Positions 33,620 to 46,800 of a DNA stretch of 64,000 nucleotides are shown here, piece after piece. The notes beneath the pieces are model-generated. The model saw only the letters and a program-made list of their open reading frames with translations, did no database searches and had not been told where the DNA came from. Source of the stretch: Pyricularia pennisetigena. Its lineage: Eukaryota > Ascomycota > Sordariomycetes > Magnaporthales > Pyriculariaceae. Numbering within the stretch: the stretch's first letter is position 1; each line of letters starts with the position of its first letter. Location: NCBI RefSeq assembly GCF_004337985.1, contig NW_021940918.1, positions 3,317,014 to 3,381,013 of the forward strand. Reading direction: 5' to 3'. Position numbers and translations under genes: made by a program.

Positions 33620-34747
33620 TGATATAATTAACGAGGAACAGGCTTGTTCAACTTGGTTTTTGACAGAGACAGAGACATATGAACGTAATCGAAAATCGTG
33701 GGAGCGGAGCAAGGGCGTGTAGTATTAAAAAAAGGGACAAATGAGCAAGTGTGGACAAGCTCTTCCGAAGGGTCGGAGCACGACCATCTGTTCGCGGACA
33801 TGCTTATATACATATGAGAACTAAGAAATTTGCGCAGACAATGACGAACGCTTGTTTTTCAACCGATATGTAGATCCGCTTTCCCCTCCAGAGGAGCTAC
33901 TTGTTAGAGTGCCGCCCAATGTCGGAGTTGCCAACTTGGAAAAGCTTCGGCTGGACTTGATCGGACTTAATGGTGGTGCTGGCGGAGAGCCTCATTCGCC
34001 GTGGGACATTTGAGAATCCGGATGACTATTATATATATATATACCCAGGTGGTCGAACTTTAGCCATTCGCATCGCATTGTGCATGATTACACCAAGCAG
34101 AACTGGGGGATGTTTGGACAGTGGTAGTAGAGACCATCGGATTGCAGAATGAATGTTGTGGACGTCTTTGCATTTGAAATACGACGAATGCGGTGCACAG
34201 TGAAGTGGATAGCTAGCTACGTAGGTACATATACGCTTCAGCCAGGTCAGGTGGAATGCGTAAATTGGGGTCGGCACATCATCGGGCAGGGTTTTTCTTG
34301 CAGCCTTTGGCCCGAGCGCACCCTAAGTCATTCATGATTGGAGATGAACGACGTTGTGCCCCACACTAAATACACAAACAGGCGGCTTTACGAAATTTGG
34401 CAAGTCCGACCCCTCCACTGGCTGAATGTGGGAGGAAGCCCCAGAACTTCGAGTTTACGCCACCAAACGGTTTCTCGGATGGTCTGAACTCGATTGAGGG
34501 TTTCCGTCCCATCGCCAACGCTCCGCTTCAACATAGCCGGGCGCTTGACGCTGCCGCATGTGCGGACCGCTGATCCCGCAAGGCATCGATAGACCGAATC
34601 CTTCCGTCGACCGACATCGCGCCAATTGCAGCTTTGTGGCCTGACGCGACAGGGGAAGAAAATTAAGTGTGCCCAAGGTAAGGCGCGCAGGGCGATCGCA
34701 AATTTTCTTTGCGCTGGCCCACTCGCCCGCCCGCCCGCCCGCCCACC
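33620..34747. other. Divergent intergenic region
   Basis: Promoter space for the DUF1479 gene (-) and the regulator (+). A (CCCG)n run of about five units sits at 34723-34742, just before the regulator's ATG. A short AT repeat occurs at 34029-34042. No gene recognised. Confidence 0.55.
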
Positions 34748-37059
34748 ATGTCCGCCGCCATGAGCAGCAGCGCGAGCGCCGCAGCCGCCGCAGTCAAATT
34801 CGTCGGCTCCGACGCGGACGGTCTGCCGCTGAAACGAAAGCAGGTTCAGCAGGCCTGCATGTCGTGTCGCAAGAAAAAGGTAAGGTTTGCTGGTGCATGA
34901 AGCGCCACTTGTTCGCGCTTGCTGAGGTCTTTGACATAGGCCCTACCAGCATGCATGGGCAGCAAGATATGTACTGATATCTCTGGTGCTTTACAAGAAA
35001 CGCTGCATACACACAATACCTTCTTCGCCGCCGGAATCCAAGACGCCACTCCCACCATCCCAGATCCCAAATGCGCCGCCCGAGTCGAGCCCCGCACAAG
35101 GCGACGACAATACCGTCATCTCATCGTCCCAGGAGAGGCTTGAAGAGGACATTTGTCAGGTGGCTGCATCCCAGCTGGTCGAGCTATCATCCCGTTTTGT
35201 TGGCGACCTCAACCCCGAAGGCATCTTTGTCGAAGCAACAACAACCAAGGCATCGTCTGTGCCTCCAGGGCCAGAAGAAATAGGGATATGGCTCCCCACT
35301 CGCTCAGAATCAACCAAGACCAGCGCACGAAGTCCTGATGTGTCCTCACGTCGAAGTCGTCCTATTCCGAATCACTATCGAAATGGGAGTGAGCGTCGTG
35401 GCGGCCTGCTTGCGGCATTCGAGCGTGCGAGGGCACAATATCTCAGCGAGGAGTGCCTTGTCACCATGCCTCCGCCTCAGGAGTATTCCGTACTTCGCCA
35501 GATTTTTATGGATAAAGTGCACCCGATATTTCCAATCTTTACCGACTCGGACCTCGCTGGCAACAACCCCGACACAGTCTATGGCGACGTCATGAAGCAG
35601 GTCATCTCCTTGATTGGCGGCCTGGATCCGGCAGGTCGAAAAAACTTACGATTGGAACCAGGTGGCCCCCTACTCAAGCCCCAGGAGTTCCATCAACAGA
35701 TGGCAGAGGCAATATTTCCCGTCTTGGAGGCCGACTGGATACAAAACAAGGTTGATCACATCCGTATCCTAACCACCATGGCCCTCTTCTATCAACCATA
35801 CGACACATCTCAAAAGGACCGGGCCCGTGCCGCCTGGCTCAATACACAGGCTGTTCACCATTTACAGACGCTCAGTGCGCACCTTAACGGCTACCGCCCG
35901 CAAAGACCAGGTGAAGATATTGACCGTGTCTTCTGCGCCGTTTGGGCAGTGGATAGGTTATGTGCGTCGTTTTATGCGCGCCCGACAATAATACACGAGC
36001 GAGACGTTGAGAAAGACCTTGAGCTCGCGATCAGCAAGCAGCCGCCGTGCTTCATGTTGCTGCTGAAGCTGGTTCAGACCCTTGATAGTGTGTTTCCTTT
36101 ATACAGGCCACATCAAAAATTCGAGTATACCGACATCCCGGTGTTGGAGTCTTTGATAATGGATACAGGGACTGGAAGAACTCCCACTCGACTTCTTGGT
36201 GAGCAATCCATCGTCGGCCCTGCATGCATCGAGTTTTTCTAACTATTGCGAAGCGACCCTGGAGACACTTTATCACGCCATTGCCGTGCTTAGCTGCCGT
36301 CAACCGCGCAGTGCCTTTTCTTTGACGTCGCCCGACGATAACCGCTCTCATCTACCGAACTCTACGATCAACCCCCGACGGTCCCTCTCGGCGGACAGGA
36401 TTGTCTGGGCAGTTCAGAATGAAGACCTCGGACCATTCCCGTTCGTGCCCTATGCCGTCTCACTGGCCCTCACCGTGCACTACCGCAAGATGAGGTACAG
36501 CAAAACCGTCATGTTCCGTAACCGAGGCAGGGACATGTTTCGAATTGTTGTCGCTGAGCTCAAGAAGCTTGGTGATTATTTCTTCAGCGCCAGGATAAAT
36601 GCTGGACTGGGCGAAAGCATCTTGCGAGAAATGGAGAAAACAGCAACGTCTTTGTGTCGTGAAGACGGCGAAAACGGCCACAACACTGTTCCTCCCATCG
36701 TCGCTACCGCCTCAGCGCTGGCCGCGCTTAGCCGGAACGGGACGCCCCTTGCGGCCCCAGCTGGCGATACCAGGATGATAGACGCGCCATCAATCCACAC
36801 AGTCAACGGCGGTTCAGCAATCGGCGAGGCCGCAGGAGCAAATGGCTACCATGCCACCAGTGGGACTCCAATGTCGTCAATAGCGAACGGGAACATGGAG
36901 TCATCGGTTTTCGACCAGCTCGATGTCGATGTGGATTTGTTCGGCTTCTTTGATCCGAGCTTCAACCTTGGCGCCGTGGACACAGCTTTGGAGGCCAATT
37001 TAAACATGGGATATCCGCAGCCGTGGCCTGCGGAAGCATGGGGCTTTGGCAATATCTAA
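34748..37059 (+). CDS. Fungal Zn-cluster-type transcription regulator (712 aa)
   Basis: Exons 34748-34879, 34998-36198 and 36254-37059 join in frame (132+1201+806 nt). Exon 1 ends in ACMSCRKKK and exon 2 continues KRC, giving C-x2-C-x6-C, the first half of a Zn2Cys6 DNA-binding cluster preceded by a basic KRKQ. The second Cys triplet is not visible in exon 2. Residues about 75-100 carry SSRFVGDLNPEGIF; residues about 190-520 fit the fungal transcription-factor middle region (KVHPIFPIFTDSDL, VWAVDRLCASFYARPTII). The carboxy terminus (after about 600) is low-complexity and acidic, a possible activation domain. The second intron (55 bp) has a CTAAC branch site. A nuclear regulator is likely; target genes are unknown. 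Confidence 0.85.
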
Positions 37060-38062
37060 GAATAGCCTCATTTGACGATACTTGATGGGTTGACGGGCTT
37101 TGCTTTGACGGGAGATTTACACCCGAGTGCTGTAAGGAGTTGGCACAGGGTGCACTTTCTTGGACCCCGGATGCGGACTGTTCATGCCATCCCCTGGGAG
37201 GCATTGAAGAATGATGTGGGGCAAAGTGGCTGACTTGTCGCGACTTGTTTCTGGCGAGCGCGTCTAGCATTCGCGCGCGTTTGTTCATCGGATGTCAGGA
37301 TTCGACAAAGGACCTTGATGGTTAATAACTTAATTTACGGCTAGGTCACACCAGACAATTTATTCGCGAAACAAAACTTGGCCGTGCGGTTGTCACTAAT
37401 TCCTATCGACCTAGTGCGTTTTACACGTCTAGATTATCAGCAACTCAATCTTGCACATGTCAATGCGGCGTTGATGGTGGACAACTTGACTTCCCCTTCG
37501 GGAATATTACGGCATCCACCACCGTTGTATTGGTGTCCCAAGGTGGCAGCCCCAACCGATCGATCATGGTGGGTTTTGACTCGGTCAGTCCGATTCCTGT
37601 CCAAGAGCTGTGCAATTGTAATATATATGTTTTTTTCTCTGGGATCCAGTCTTGTCGCAGTCATTTTGTTGTTGTTTCTCTGCAAGTGGCTACCGAATCA
37701 ATTTTTTAAGGGGGGTCGCTTGCCGCTAAGCCACTTGCCGGGGAATGGTAGCGAATGACCGGCTGCATCACGACAGATTCCAATGGTGCGCTTTGATCTT
37801 TTCCCCACTACTTCGCCAATCCGTAAGATAGGGTGTCATTTCTGTCAGGGGCCTGGTCATGTTGTGGTTGCAACCTCATACGGACGGCGGTTGGTTGGCT
37901 GGCAGTATAATAGGACGATGCGTCCTTGTTTCTAGAGAAGGGTTTACTATGTTGTCTACCACCCGCTTCAGTCACTCGTTTCACTGACAGTACTTGCCAG
38001 ACCGTCCTTGCTCTGTTCGAAGACTACTGCACGTCTGCGACAAAGCCGCATCATCGGTCAAG
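37060..38062. other. Intergenic region
   Basis: Regulator terminator and phosphatase promoter. A 126-codon frame at 37378-37758 has no family resemblance and is not called. Confidence 0.5.
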
Positions 38063-39034
38063 ATGCGTGGCTCAACAGTTCTCAGCATTCTCTCTTTCAC
38101 GGCCCTCGGCCAAGGCATTCGCATTCTTCAGGGAAACGATGACGGCTGGGCTGAAATGTACGCGAGGACATTCTTTGACACCCTCACTGCCTCGGGTCAC
38201 GATGTGCTCCTGTCGTGTCCTGCCGAAAACAAGTCCGGCTCTGGTATGTCTCAACACCCACACAAACATCAAACACCCCCCCTGTACTCATGCATGCTAA
38301 CTCCCATATCAGGCTCAAGGGACGCCGAGCCCGAGCCGCGCAAGGATGCTTGCCAGTATGACAGCTGCCCGGCGGGCTCAGGCCCAGTTGGCTCTGACCC
38401 CAAGAACCGCAAGCTAAACTGGGTCAACGCATTCCCGGTAACTGGAATCAGGTACGGCCTGGACACATTCGGACCCCAGGTCTGGAACGGCGAGAAGCCT
38501 GAGCTGGTCGTTACCGGTATCAACGTCGGCAGCAACCTCTACGCCCTCTTCCCTTCGGGCACCGTCGGCGCGGCTGTTGAAGCGGTCAAGCAGGGCATCC
38601 CCGCGATCGCCTTCTCAGGTGACAGCGGTGGCGGCCCTCGCTCCTTCGACCCCACGGGCAAGGAAACGTCGCCCTCGGCCAAGGTCTACGGCGAGCTTGC
38701 CACCAGCCTTGTCAATGCCGTCGTCGCCCAGGGTACTCCTTACCTGCCGGACAACACCTTCCTCAACGTCAACTTCCCCAAGCTGACTGACGAGTGCAAC
38801 ACGGCCGATAAATTCAAGTTCGTCATGTCGCGTATCGCGATTGGCGTCTTCTCGAGCAGGGATGCCATGGTCTGCGGCACAGACAGGCTCCCCAACGAGC
38901 TCCAGATCGCGCTCCGCAGGGACTGCATCATCTCGGTCAGCGTTGCCGGCATGGACAAGACCACCGCCCCCGCGGAGGCCCAGGCCGTCGTGGCTGACAA
39001 GCTCAACGATTTCCTGGAGTGCCTGCCAAACTGA
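38063..39034 (+). CDS. SurE-like secreted acid phosphatase (300 aa)
   Basis: Exons 38063-38243 and 38313-39034; the 69-bp intron (GTATGT...CAG) is in frame, so a 323-aa unspliced reading also stays open. Residues 1-18 form a signal peptide (MRGSTVLSILSFTALGQG). The mature protein begins IRILQGNDDGWAEMYAR, where NDDG is the SurE metal-binding signature. ELVVTGINVGSN and SGTVGAAVEAVKQGIPAIA follow, supplying the conserved Asn and Ser regions. SurE enzymes remove phosphate from nucleoside monophosphates and related esters; this fungal branch is secreted, which suggests phosphate scavenging (inference). An ATG at 37994 in the same frame would destroy the signal peptide, so 38063 is chosen. Confidence 0.92.
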   Translation: MRGSTVLSILSFTALGQGIRILQGNDDGWAEMYARTFFDTLTASGHDVLLSCPAENKSGSGMSQHPHKHQTPPLYSCMLTPISGSRDAEPEPRKDACQYDSCPAGSGPVGSDPKNRKLNWVNAFPVTGIRYGLDTFGPQVWNGEKPELVVTGINVGSNLYALFPSGTVGAAVEAVKQGIPAIAFSGDSGGGPRSFDPTGKETSPSAKVYGELATSLVNAVVAQGTPYLPDNTFLNVNFPKLTDECNTADKFKFVMSRIAIGVFSSRDAMVCGTDRLPNELQIALRRDCIISVSVAGMDKTTAPAEAQAVVADKLNDFLECLPN

Positions 39035-40230
39035 GCGGTTGGACCCGGTTGTTATTTTGTGTAGTGATGTGTATCAAAGATCGATTCTCTGTACATAATT
39101 CCCAGCCGTATATACTATAATTCTGATGATTAACGTCTTCAAACCTTGAGTTTTGTCCCATTGTAGTCCTGTCTATGTTGATCTAGATCGTCGCGCTCTG
39201 TGCACCAAAGCTATCTAGTATTAATTTTCTCTTGCTTTGACAAAGTGCGCAGCCACAATCCATCATGATTTGCATTCGCTGTCTAACCGGTACACTTGTT
39301 GATCTAACTCAACAGCACATTTACTGCCCAAGCAAACCCCACTAGCCCCAGCTATCCCCAGACACCGCACCAGACTGAAGGTGTCTACTGCTGCACTATA
39401 GGGCAAAAGCAAACAGAAATCCATCATTACTTGGACATACTGTACTGCTTGGGGAGGTTTCATTCACCCCAGAAGTCAGATTTACAACTTTGTGATTCCA
39501 TAGTAATATCTCAGCGAGCAGAGTCAGTCCCACAACCTCTATTGGATTTTCCTTCGACCATATCGGCCCCATCCAGCCCACGATCTGAAGACGTCATCTA
39601 CAGAGCTCGGACGAGGCAGTCTTGATGACTGTTCTTGTCGGAGAAACACTGCACTTGGCCGAGATGACCCCTTCCAGACCTTACAAATTGGTAATGAGAC
39701 GGGTCGGTCTCGGTTCGGCCCCAGAGCAGAATCATTATATATGACACCGACGAACATTAAAGATCCTCTGATAGGAATATAATGGAGGGTGGCTTACAAA
39801 TGTGTTGCTCGCTTCACATTGCGAAAAAAATAAAATAAAATAAACACAAAAATTCAGAGGCTAACGGTTGTTTCCAACTCAATTCTTTGTAAGGTATTAA
39901 ATATCAAACTCTGTTGACTCACATGTTAAAATGCGGCACCCAGTATGTACGCCGAACACGACACTTTGCGCAATAGTTCATGGCGGTTTAGCCTATGGTG
40001 GTTGAATTATGCTTGTAGCCTCCCGCATAAATATTTCTTCCTTCTGCGTTTTTGAAGCTCAGATGATCAGCGGTTCATGTTCGCTCTAAATCGCTAATTG
40101 CGGCGTAACACCCTAGGTACATAATGGAAACTAGCAATGAACACAGTACATGATATCGGGCTGACTGTTCTCAATATTCCAACGACTATCTGCTGAAAGT
40201 TGACGAGATACACAAAACCGGAGTTAAAGG

Positions 40231-40253
40231 TTTTTTTTTTTTTTTTTTTTTTT
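40231..40253. repeat. Poly-T tract
   Basis: 23 T in a row. Confidence 0.95.
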
Positions 40254-42484
40254 ATCTTTTTTTCGAAACGTCCCAACAACTCTAAACGTTCTGTCCAAAA
40301 TGTCATCCGGTCCAATCTACCCCACCTCCGCAACCATTGCTTTTTTTCTTATGCAAGAATGACGATCGGAGGATACTGCCAAGCCTGGGTGAAACCTGGA
40401 CATAGTGGTGGCTGTAGATCTCTCATATTATGTAGCCAAGTTTAGATGCAGCTTGGCAGTTCAATTAGAATGGCGCATCACCTTTGTTTCCTGCTTTCTT
40501 GGAAATTCTCTTCTCTTACCTACCTTCCCCAAAAAGATTGCAATTTTTTGTTTGCTTGCATCGTGCGCCTCAACAGCCACCTGATTGGATGCACTGAAGG
40601 AAAATTAAAGAAGTCGTCGATGATGACAAATTTCACAGGCAAGCAGATAGCCTGCACTGCGAGGATTGTCCTCGTATTCCTTGTCCCAGAGAGGACTTTG
40701 CCTAAAAGTCCAGCCTGTCTTAACAGAACTTCGCCTGCAAGAGCTCAAATTTGGTCTTTGTTTTGTTATACAAAGATTTCGCCTTGGCTCTTATATTCAG
40801 CGCTACATTTGGAAAGACTTTCTGTTAGCCCCTGATATTATTTGACAGGAGAAAACTGGATATGAATCGGCCCGAACGGTTGATTTCTCGATACCACTGG
40901 TACTGACTCATATGAACTGGGCGGATACGTGTATATCAACAATGCAGTAGGTATGTCATGTGCGGGCTAGCTAAAGACCTTTGGCAGTATGCAGCGTCCA
41001 AGCCAACGTTACATTTCTAGCTCGCGGATTATGGCCGATGATGTTTGCTGATTCGTGTGAATATGTTTAGGTTACCTATATGAGAGATATGTATTCGCCC
41101 CTATAATTCCTGCTTCTGGCCCTAAATTCAGTCCGGCAACAGAATAGCCAGAAGGTTTGCTTGCATTAACATCGCAGCCCAATCAAACGAACCCTTCCAA
41201 TTACGTTGTGAAATGTTCTTAAGGGCCATAGATTGGGGGCATGTTCAGTCCTGTTTGCTGGCGCCAAGTGCCCGAGGCTCGCCCGGATACCTATCGTAAG
41301 TTGATGTCGACGCTGCAGCACCTCTAAAGCTGTCTTGGCTGTCTCGACAGTGCTGTATTACAGCATTTTCCCTTGGAATCGGCTCAGAAACCTGCCCTGG
41401 AATGTATAGTCCAGCCTGGACACACCGCATGGGCTTCCAACCTCCTCTTCCTATCAAATTTAGAGAAAAAAAGGGGGGACTAAGTCACACCAAACGAACA
41501 CCTTGATGGTCCCTGCTCTTATAGAGGGAAAATCGAGTCCAGCCCTCGCCGCGCCACGGAGGTGCTGGGATCCGTTCCCTGTCTCCGTGGTGCAGTTGGG
41601 AACTCTTTGGGACTCAAAATGAGTTTCACTGCCCTACCCAACACCCCAGGACTAGGATTTCGACTCCTGACCTGGGTGGATTGGAGTAAAATCTTTACGG
41701 GGACTTTCGTAGACATGTACCCGACGGGTTGTCTGGTGAGCTTTTTGTCTATTTTTCCATCTATTTTGGTGTTTCTAAAGCATTTTTTCTGGATAGCGGC
41801 ATTGGTGTTTTGAATCTGATGCTATCGTGAGAGGAAAGTGGGAGTGCCGTATATCTTTCAGGTTTGGTTATACGCACGTTTCGTGGCTTGGTAGGTAGCT
41901 TCCATAAACCTTTTCGGTCTTTTCTTCTTGCTCTCTGTGTTTCCAGTGTTTGCACCGCTTGATAAAAAAAAAAAGAGGGGGGGGGGGGGGNNNNGGGGTA
42001 TTTTCCTATCTACTAAAACCCTTCGTAAGCGATGCCCTCTGTGGCAATGATCGTAATAATCTCACCCCAGCTTTAGTCTTTGCGCAGTCAACATGCACTC
42101 TATGGTCCCGTTTGACAGTCAATAGTCAAGTTTGCTCAGGATACGAGAACGCTACTAACTAGTATTTCTTGTTGAAAAACCTGGTCGGATGTGTTGGGTT
42201 TCTCGCTTCATATCGAATCTTTTGCCTTCTTCTAGGCCGGGAAAAGAACTGATTACACTCCAAGGCAAATATGCATGACAAGCGAATCGTATCTCTATTG
42301 GATATCCTCTTTGGCTGTTAGGATCCTATCGTTGAATTTCTTTTTAGTTTTTATTTTTATTTTTTATTTTTTTTATTGGTATCTTCATCCCATTTATGCC
42401 ATTATTCTCCACTGGCAACCTTCTTTATATTATGTGAAGTTTGACCTGATGCTTTTGATGATTATATCTCTGATCACACGCGTT

Positions 42485-42486
<2 letters not shown>

Positions 42487-42531
<45 letters not shown>
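42487..42531. repeat. Poly-T tract
   Basis: 45 T in a row, preceded by a T-rich stretch from about 42340. Confidence 0.95.
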
Positions 42532-43867
42532 CCTATTAACTGGGAGATATTAGCGAGTACGAAACTCATAATCTCCTCCTCAAGTCCCAAAAAAAGGCCA
42601 AATGAATAAACTCTCCTAGTTCACCGATTTAAGATGTCAAGTCTGTCACTCGTCACTCTATTTGGAAAAGTGTTTTGCGTTAGATTTAAAGAACACCCCC
42701 GATTGGTTGGTTTGGACTAACAGACAACATGCACAGCACTGCTGTGGAGGCCAGGCAGAAGCACGACATCTAACATGGATGAATATTCTTCGACGAGGCT
42801 AGTCTTAGCTTCCCGGGGTTTATTTTAAGCGCAAGTGGGCTTAGCGCCTGGTGGATCTAGCAGGGCTGTACATAGTAAGCAGCCACATATGGACAGTGGA
42901 GGAAACGAACTGGTCCTCAAGGATACGCAAAAATTGCAAGCTTCTTTTTGCCAAAACCAAATGCGATTACTGCTCTGATGTCTATGTCAAGATGGTGTCC
43001 AGGAGAACGCTCATTGCTTTCGATCACAAATACGCAAAACTCCTTGTCAAGTCGATTGATTGCGAAAGTGAAATACAGTGCGAAACGCCACCGTCGCGTG
43101 CGTCAGATCACGTGAAGCAAGGGCGTTGATTGCTGCAAGGGTCTTGACAGCAGGCAATTGCGCGTTCAGAGGTCTGGACATAAGAACCAGCTCAAACAGT
43201 AAGCAGCAGTCGCACAGCCACGCGCAAGCCAGCAACAACGTCAAGCTCGCTGCCCACCAAAATCCCCATCCCACCTTGCAACGCGGCCCGCCAACGGCAC
43301 GATTGATATTCTGATCGTAGCATCGATTACCCAATCTTTTTTGATTGGTTCTCGCCAGGATGAACATGCGTAGACCACGTCTGAGCCTCGGTCGAAGTCG
43401 ACGAGGCACGACTTTGACGTACCCACCCACACACCGGCTCACTGCCTAATGACATTTGATGATCGCACGGATGATCAATGTCTCCAGAGCAAAAATTTGC
43501 TTCTGATGAGCATGGCTTGGACGTGTGTGTCTGTCTGGTTTGGTATAATACTTTGTTCTCCCCTGACAACCGATTTTCTCCTGTCTTCGACCCCATTGCC
43601 AACTAAACATCACCATTCAGCAAGCTGTGAAGCACAGTTGGACTGGTCTGGGCTTTGTGCTTTCAGATTCTGTCACTACTAACCAGTCATATCATCCGTC
43701 TATCTATCCACTCAACTGATTCTTCCGCCGCCATATATCCGCCCACATGATATGAGGACCTGACTTAACATCCTAACAAAGGCAAAAGCCGTGGCCTTTG
43801 CCTTCTTTACCAGTCGTGCGGCATCTCTCAATAACACGCAAGTAATATTTGCATACACAGGAGGATC

Positions 43868-46800
43868 ATGCGGCTCGCATTTAATCTCGCCCTGCTTATA
43901 GCAGTGGCATATACCCTACCGATACCAGTTCTACCGCCCTCACCATCACCACAAACAGACACGGTTGCACCTGTTGCAGCACCACCTGTGCCCAGCCCAG
44001 CGTCACCACCACCAGCTGGCGAGGCCAACCCACCAATAACGCCTGCTGCTGTCCCTTCTGTGACCGGTCCTGTTACTGACCCTCAAGCTGACCAAGTCAA
44101 GACAGCGGTTATGCCACCACCCGGCGAGATGAAGACCGCCGTCATGCCTCCAGACTATGCTCCTCCGGCTGACCCTAGCATAAAGCCTCAAACTGACGAG
44201 TCCAAGGCAGCATCGGTGCCACTGCCAGCTAACAATCAAGCCAGCACAACATCAAATCCCCCGGCCGGGGCTGTAGTTAACCCCAATCCAGGACTTGAAG
44301 GTGCCATGACACGAACAGTTGCCACACCGCCGGCCGCCGGAGCCGGCACGCCGCCAGTGACAGTGCCAGCAGTTGCTACTAACGTTAAGCTAACAGGGGC
44401 CCCGGAAAGCTCCAACTCTCCCGTGCAGTCGCCACCATCACCTCCATCAACGCCATCTACGCCATCAACGCCGTCTGACACCAAACCGACTGAGCCCGAA
44501 TCTCCGTCGCCAGCAGCCGTCCCCAACTCAGCCCAACCTGCAGTTGGTACCACTCCGCCAGCCTCGTCCCCCCCGGCTGATACGTCACCCAACCCTGATC
44601 CAGCCGCTGCTGCCCCTGCAGCAGGATCCACTTCGCCAGTCTCAGGCCCTCAGGTCGACACGCCAGTAGCTCCCGTACCTGATGCTGCGGCCCCAGCAGC
44701 GAATGCTACAGCAACACCTGCTAGCACAGATTCTGCGACAACAAGTGCTGCCAACTCGACTTCTCCTGCTCCTGGGGAGTCTAAATCTGCAAATGTCAGC
44801 CAAGCTCCCGCACCAGCGCCAGCTGGGGACTCTAATCCTACTGCCGTTGATGCCAGCACCCAGCCGGCAAACGGCGGAAACTCTGTAGCGACGCCAGTCG
44901 GACAGGACTCGACTCCCACTAACTCTGGCACTTCGGGGAATGGCTCCAAGGATGGAAAAGATGAACCCGCGAAGGCTGACGCTGGCTCATCTAACCCAAC
45001 CGGGCCAACCTTGAACACGGAACCTGGCGCTGGTGCCGGCGCCAACGCAACCGCACCGGCCTCTGGTGACCCGGCGCCTGCAACAAGTGAACAACCTCCT
45101 GAGGGTAACGCAGTAAAACCAGAAGCTCCAACGAACGCAACCGCTCCTGCTGCGGCAGATCTAGCGGCTACCAAGGACAGGCAGGACTCGAGCCAGGTGT
45201 CTGCTCCGCCGGCTGGACAGAATGCGACCACGCCTGCCGGAGATAGCAGTGCGCCTGCAGTAGGCAAAAAGCCTGATAGCGAACCAGCATCGCCAGCCGG
45301 CCAAGACGCGGGCACCCCTGCCACAACCAGTACTGCATCCACTGCCGACGAAAAGCCAGATAGCGAGCCTGCGCCGGTGTCCCCACCAGGCCAGAATACG
45401 ACGACGCCTGTCACAGGTGATAGCACCCCATCTGCCACAGACAGTACTGTACCTACTGCCGATAAGAAGCCAGACAGCGGGCCTGCACCTGAACCAGCGT
45501 CCGCGCCTGGCCAAAACGCGACTTCTCTGCCCGGAGATGGCACTCCACCCGCAACAGATAAAAAGCCCGGCAGCGAGCCTGCTCCGGCTTCCCCGGCCTC
45601 CCAGGACGGCCAAAACGCAACCGCCCCCACAACGGACAGCACTTCATCAACTGCCAAATCAACTGCTGATAACAAGCCAAATAGTGAGGCTGTGCCTGTG
45701 CCTGAAAAAAAGCCGGAGAGCGAGCCGATAACCACGACCACGCCTTCTGGAAACAGCACCGCGCCGGAAACAGACCCAAAGCTAGATAGCAAGCCTGCAC
45801 CGTCACCTCCGACTGGTCAAGATGCGACCGCACCTGGCCTAGATAGCACTGCATCTACCGGCGACAAGAAGCTAAATGATGGGCCTGCGGCGTCTCCTGT
45901 GGATAACAGCGTGACCACGCCTGCGACAAACAACACCGAATCTGCAACAGATAAAAAGCCAAACGGCGAGCCTGCATCGGCGCCAACAACAGGCGAAAAT
46001 ACAACTACGTCTTCAGGGAATACTACTTCATCTGCTACAGACAAAAAACCAGAGGTTAAATCTGAACCGGAATCGCCAACGGGGCAGAATGCAACTGCGT
46101 CTACGGGGGAAAACACCGCAACCGAGGCAGAGAAGAAACCAGACAGCAAGCCCGAACCGGCATCTGTGCCAGATCAGGATGGGACCAAGTCAGCAGGGAA
46201 CAGCACAGCATCTGCAACAGATAGCAAGCCTGCCAGTAACCCTGAATCCTCTGCCGAAAAGAACGGAAATACCACGGACTCTACCGGAAATAGCACAGCG
46301 CCTTCAAATGGAACAGCGCCTGCTGATGCAAACCCAAAGCCAACTAATGCTACATCGACCGAAAGCGGTTCAACAAACACGATTCCCGTCCCAGTTCCGG
46401 CGAATGGCGTGAACTCGACGGCCACGTCGGGATCTGGATCAAACGCCACCGCAACTTCAGGAGGACAGTTGTCCACTTCTGGAGGTGGCAACGCGACGAG
46501 CACAGGAACCGGCGCTGCCGACCTGAGTGGAGACAAGCCCGGTCCTTCCAGGAACGGGACGGCCACAGCAGGATCTGATGATAAGAAACCCTCAGACGAC
46601 AAGAAGGCAGAGGACGAAAAGAAGGCTGCCGATAAGAAAGCAGAGGATGAAAAGAAAGAAGCTGAAGACAAAGATAAGCTGTGTAAGGAAAACAGGAAAT
46701 GGGGCAAGAACTGCCGCAGAAAAGGCCGCGGAAGGGGTCGTAAAGAGGATAACAAAAAGGACGACAAGAAGGACGGCAAGAAGGATGATAAGAAGGACGG

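Larger units (their letters stand above)
39035..43867. other. Long intergenic region (4.8 kb), no gene recognised
   Basis: Both strands were read; frames up to 131 codons show no family pattern and mostly overlap others. It holds poly-T runs (40231-40253, 42487-42531), a G run with four Ns (about 41977-41998), and a weak tRNA-like A/B box pair at about 41580-41675. It probably contains the 3' end of the phosphatase transcript and a long promoter for the surface protein, whose leader is pyrimidine-rich near 43680-43860. Confidence 0.55.

Noticed and set aside
44650..45792. 380-codon and 310-codon (46174-47106) minus-strand frames opposite the surface protein
   Set aside because: They are mirror readings of the repetitive, low-stop Pro/Ala/Thr/Lys codons on the plus strand, with no independent start context or family pattern.
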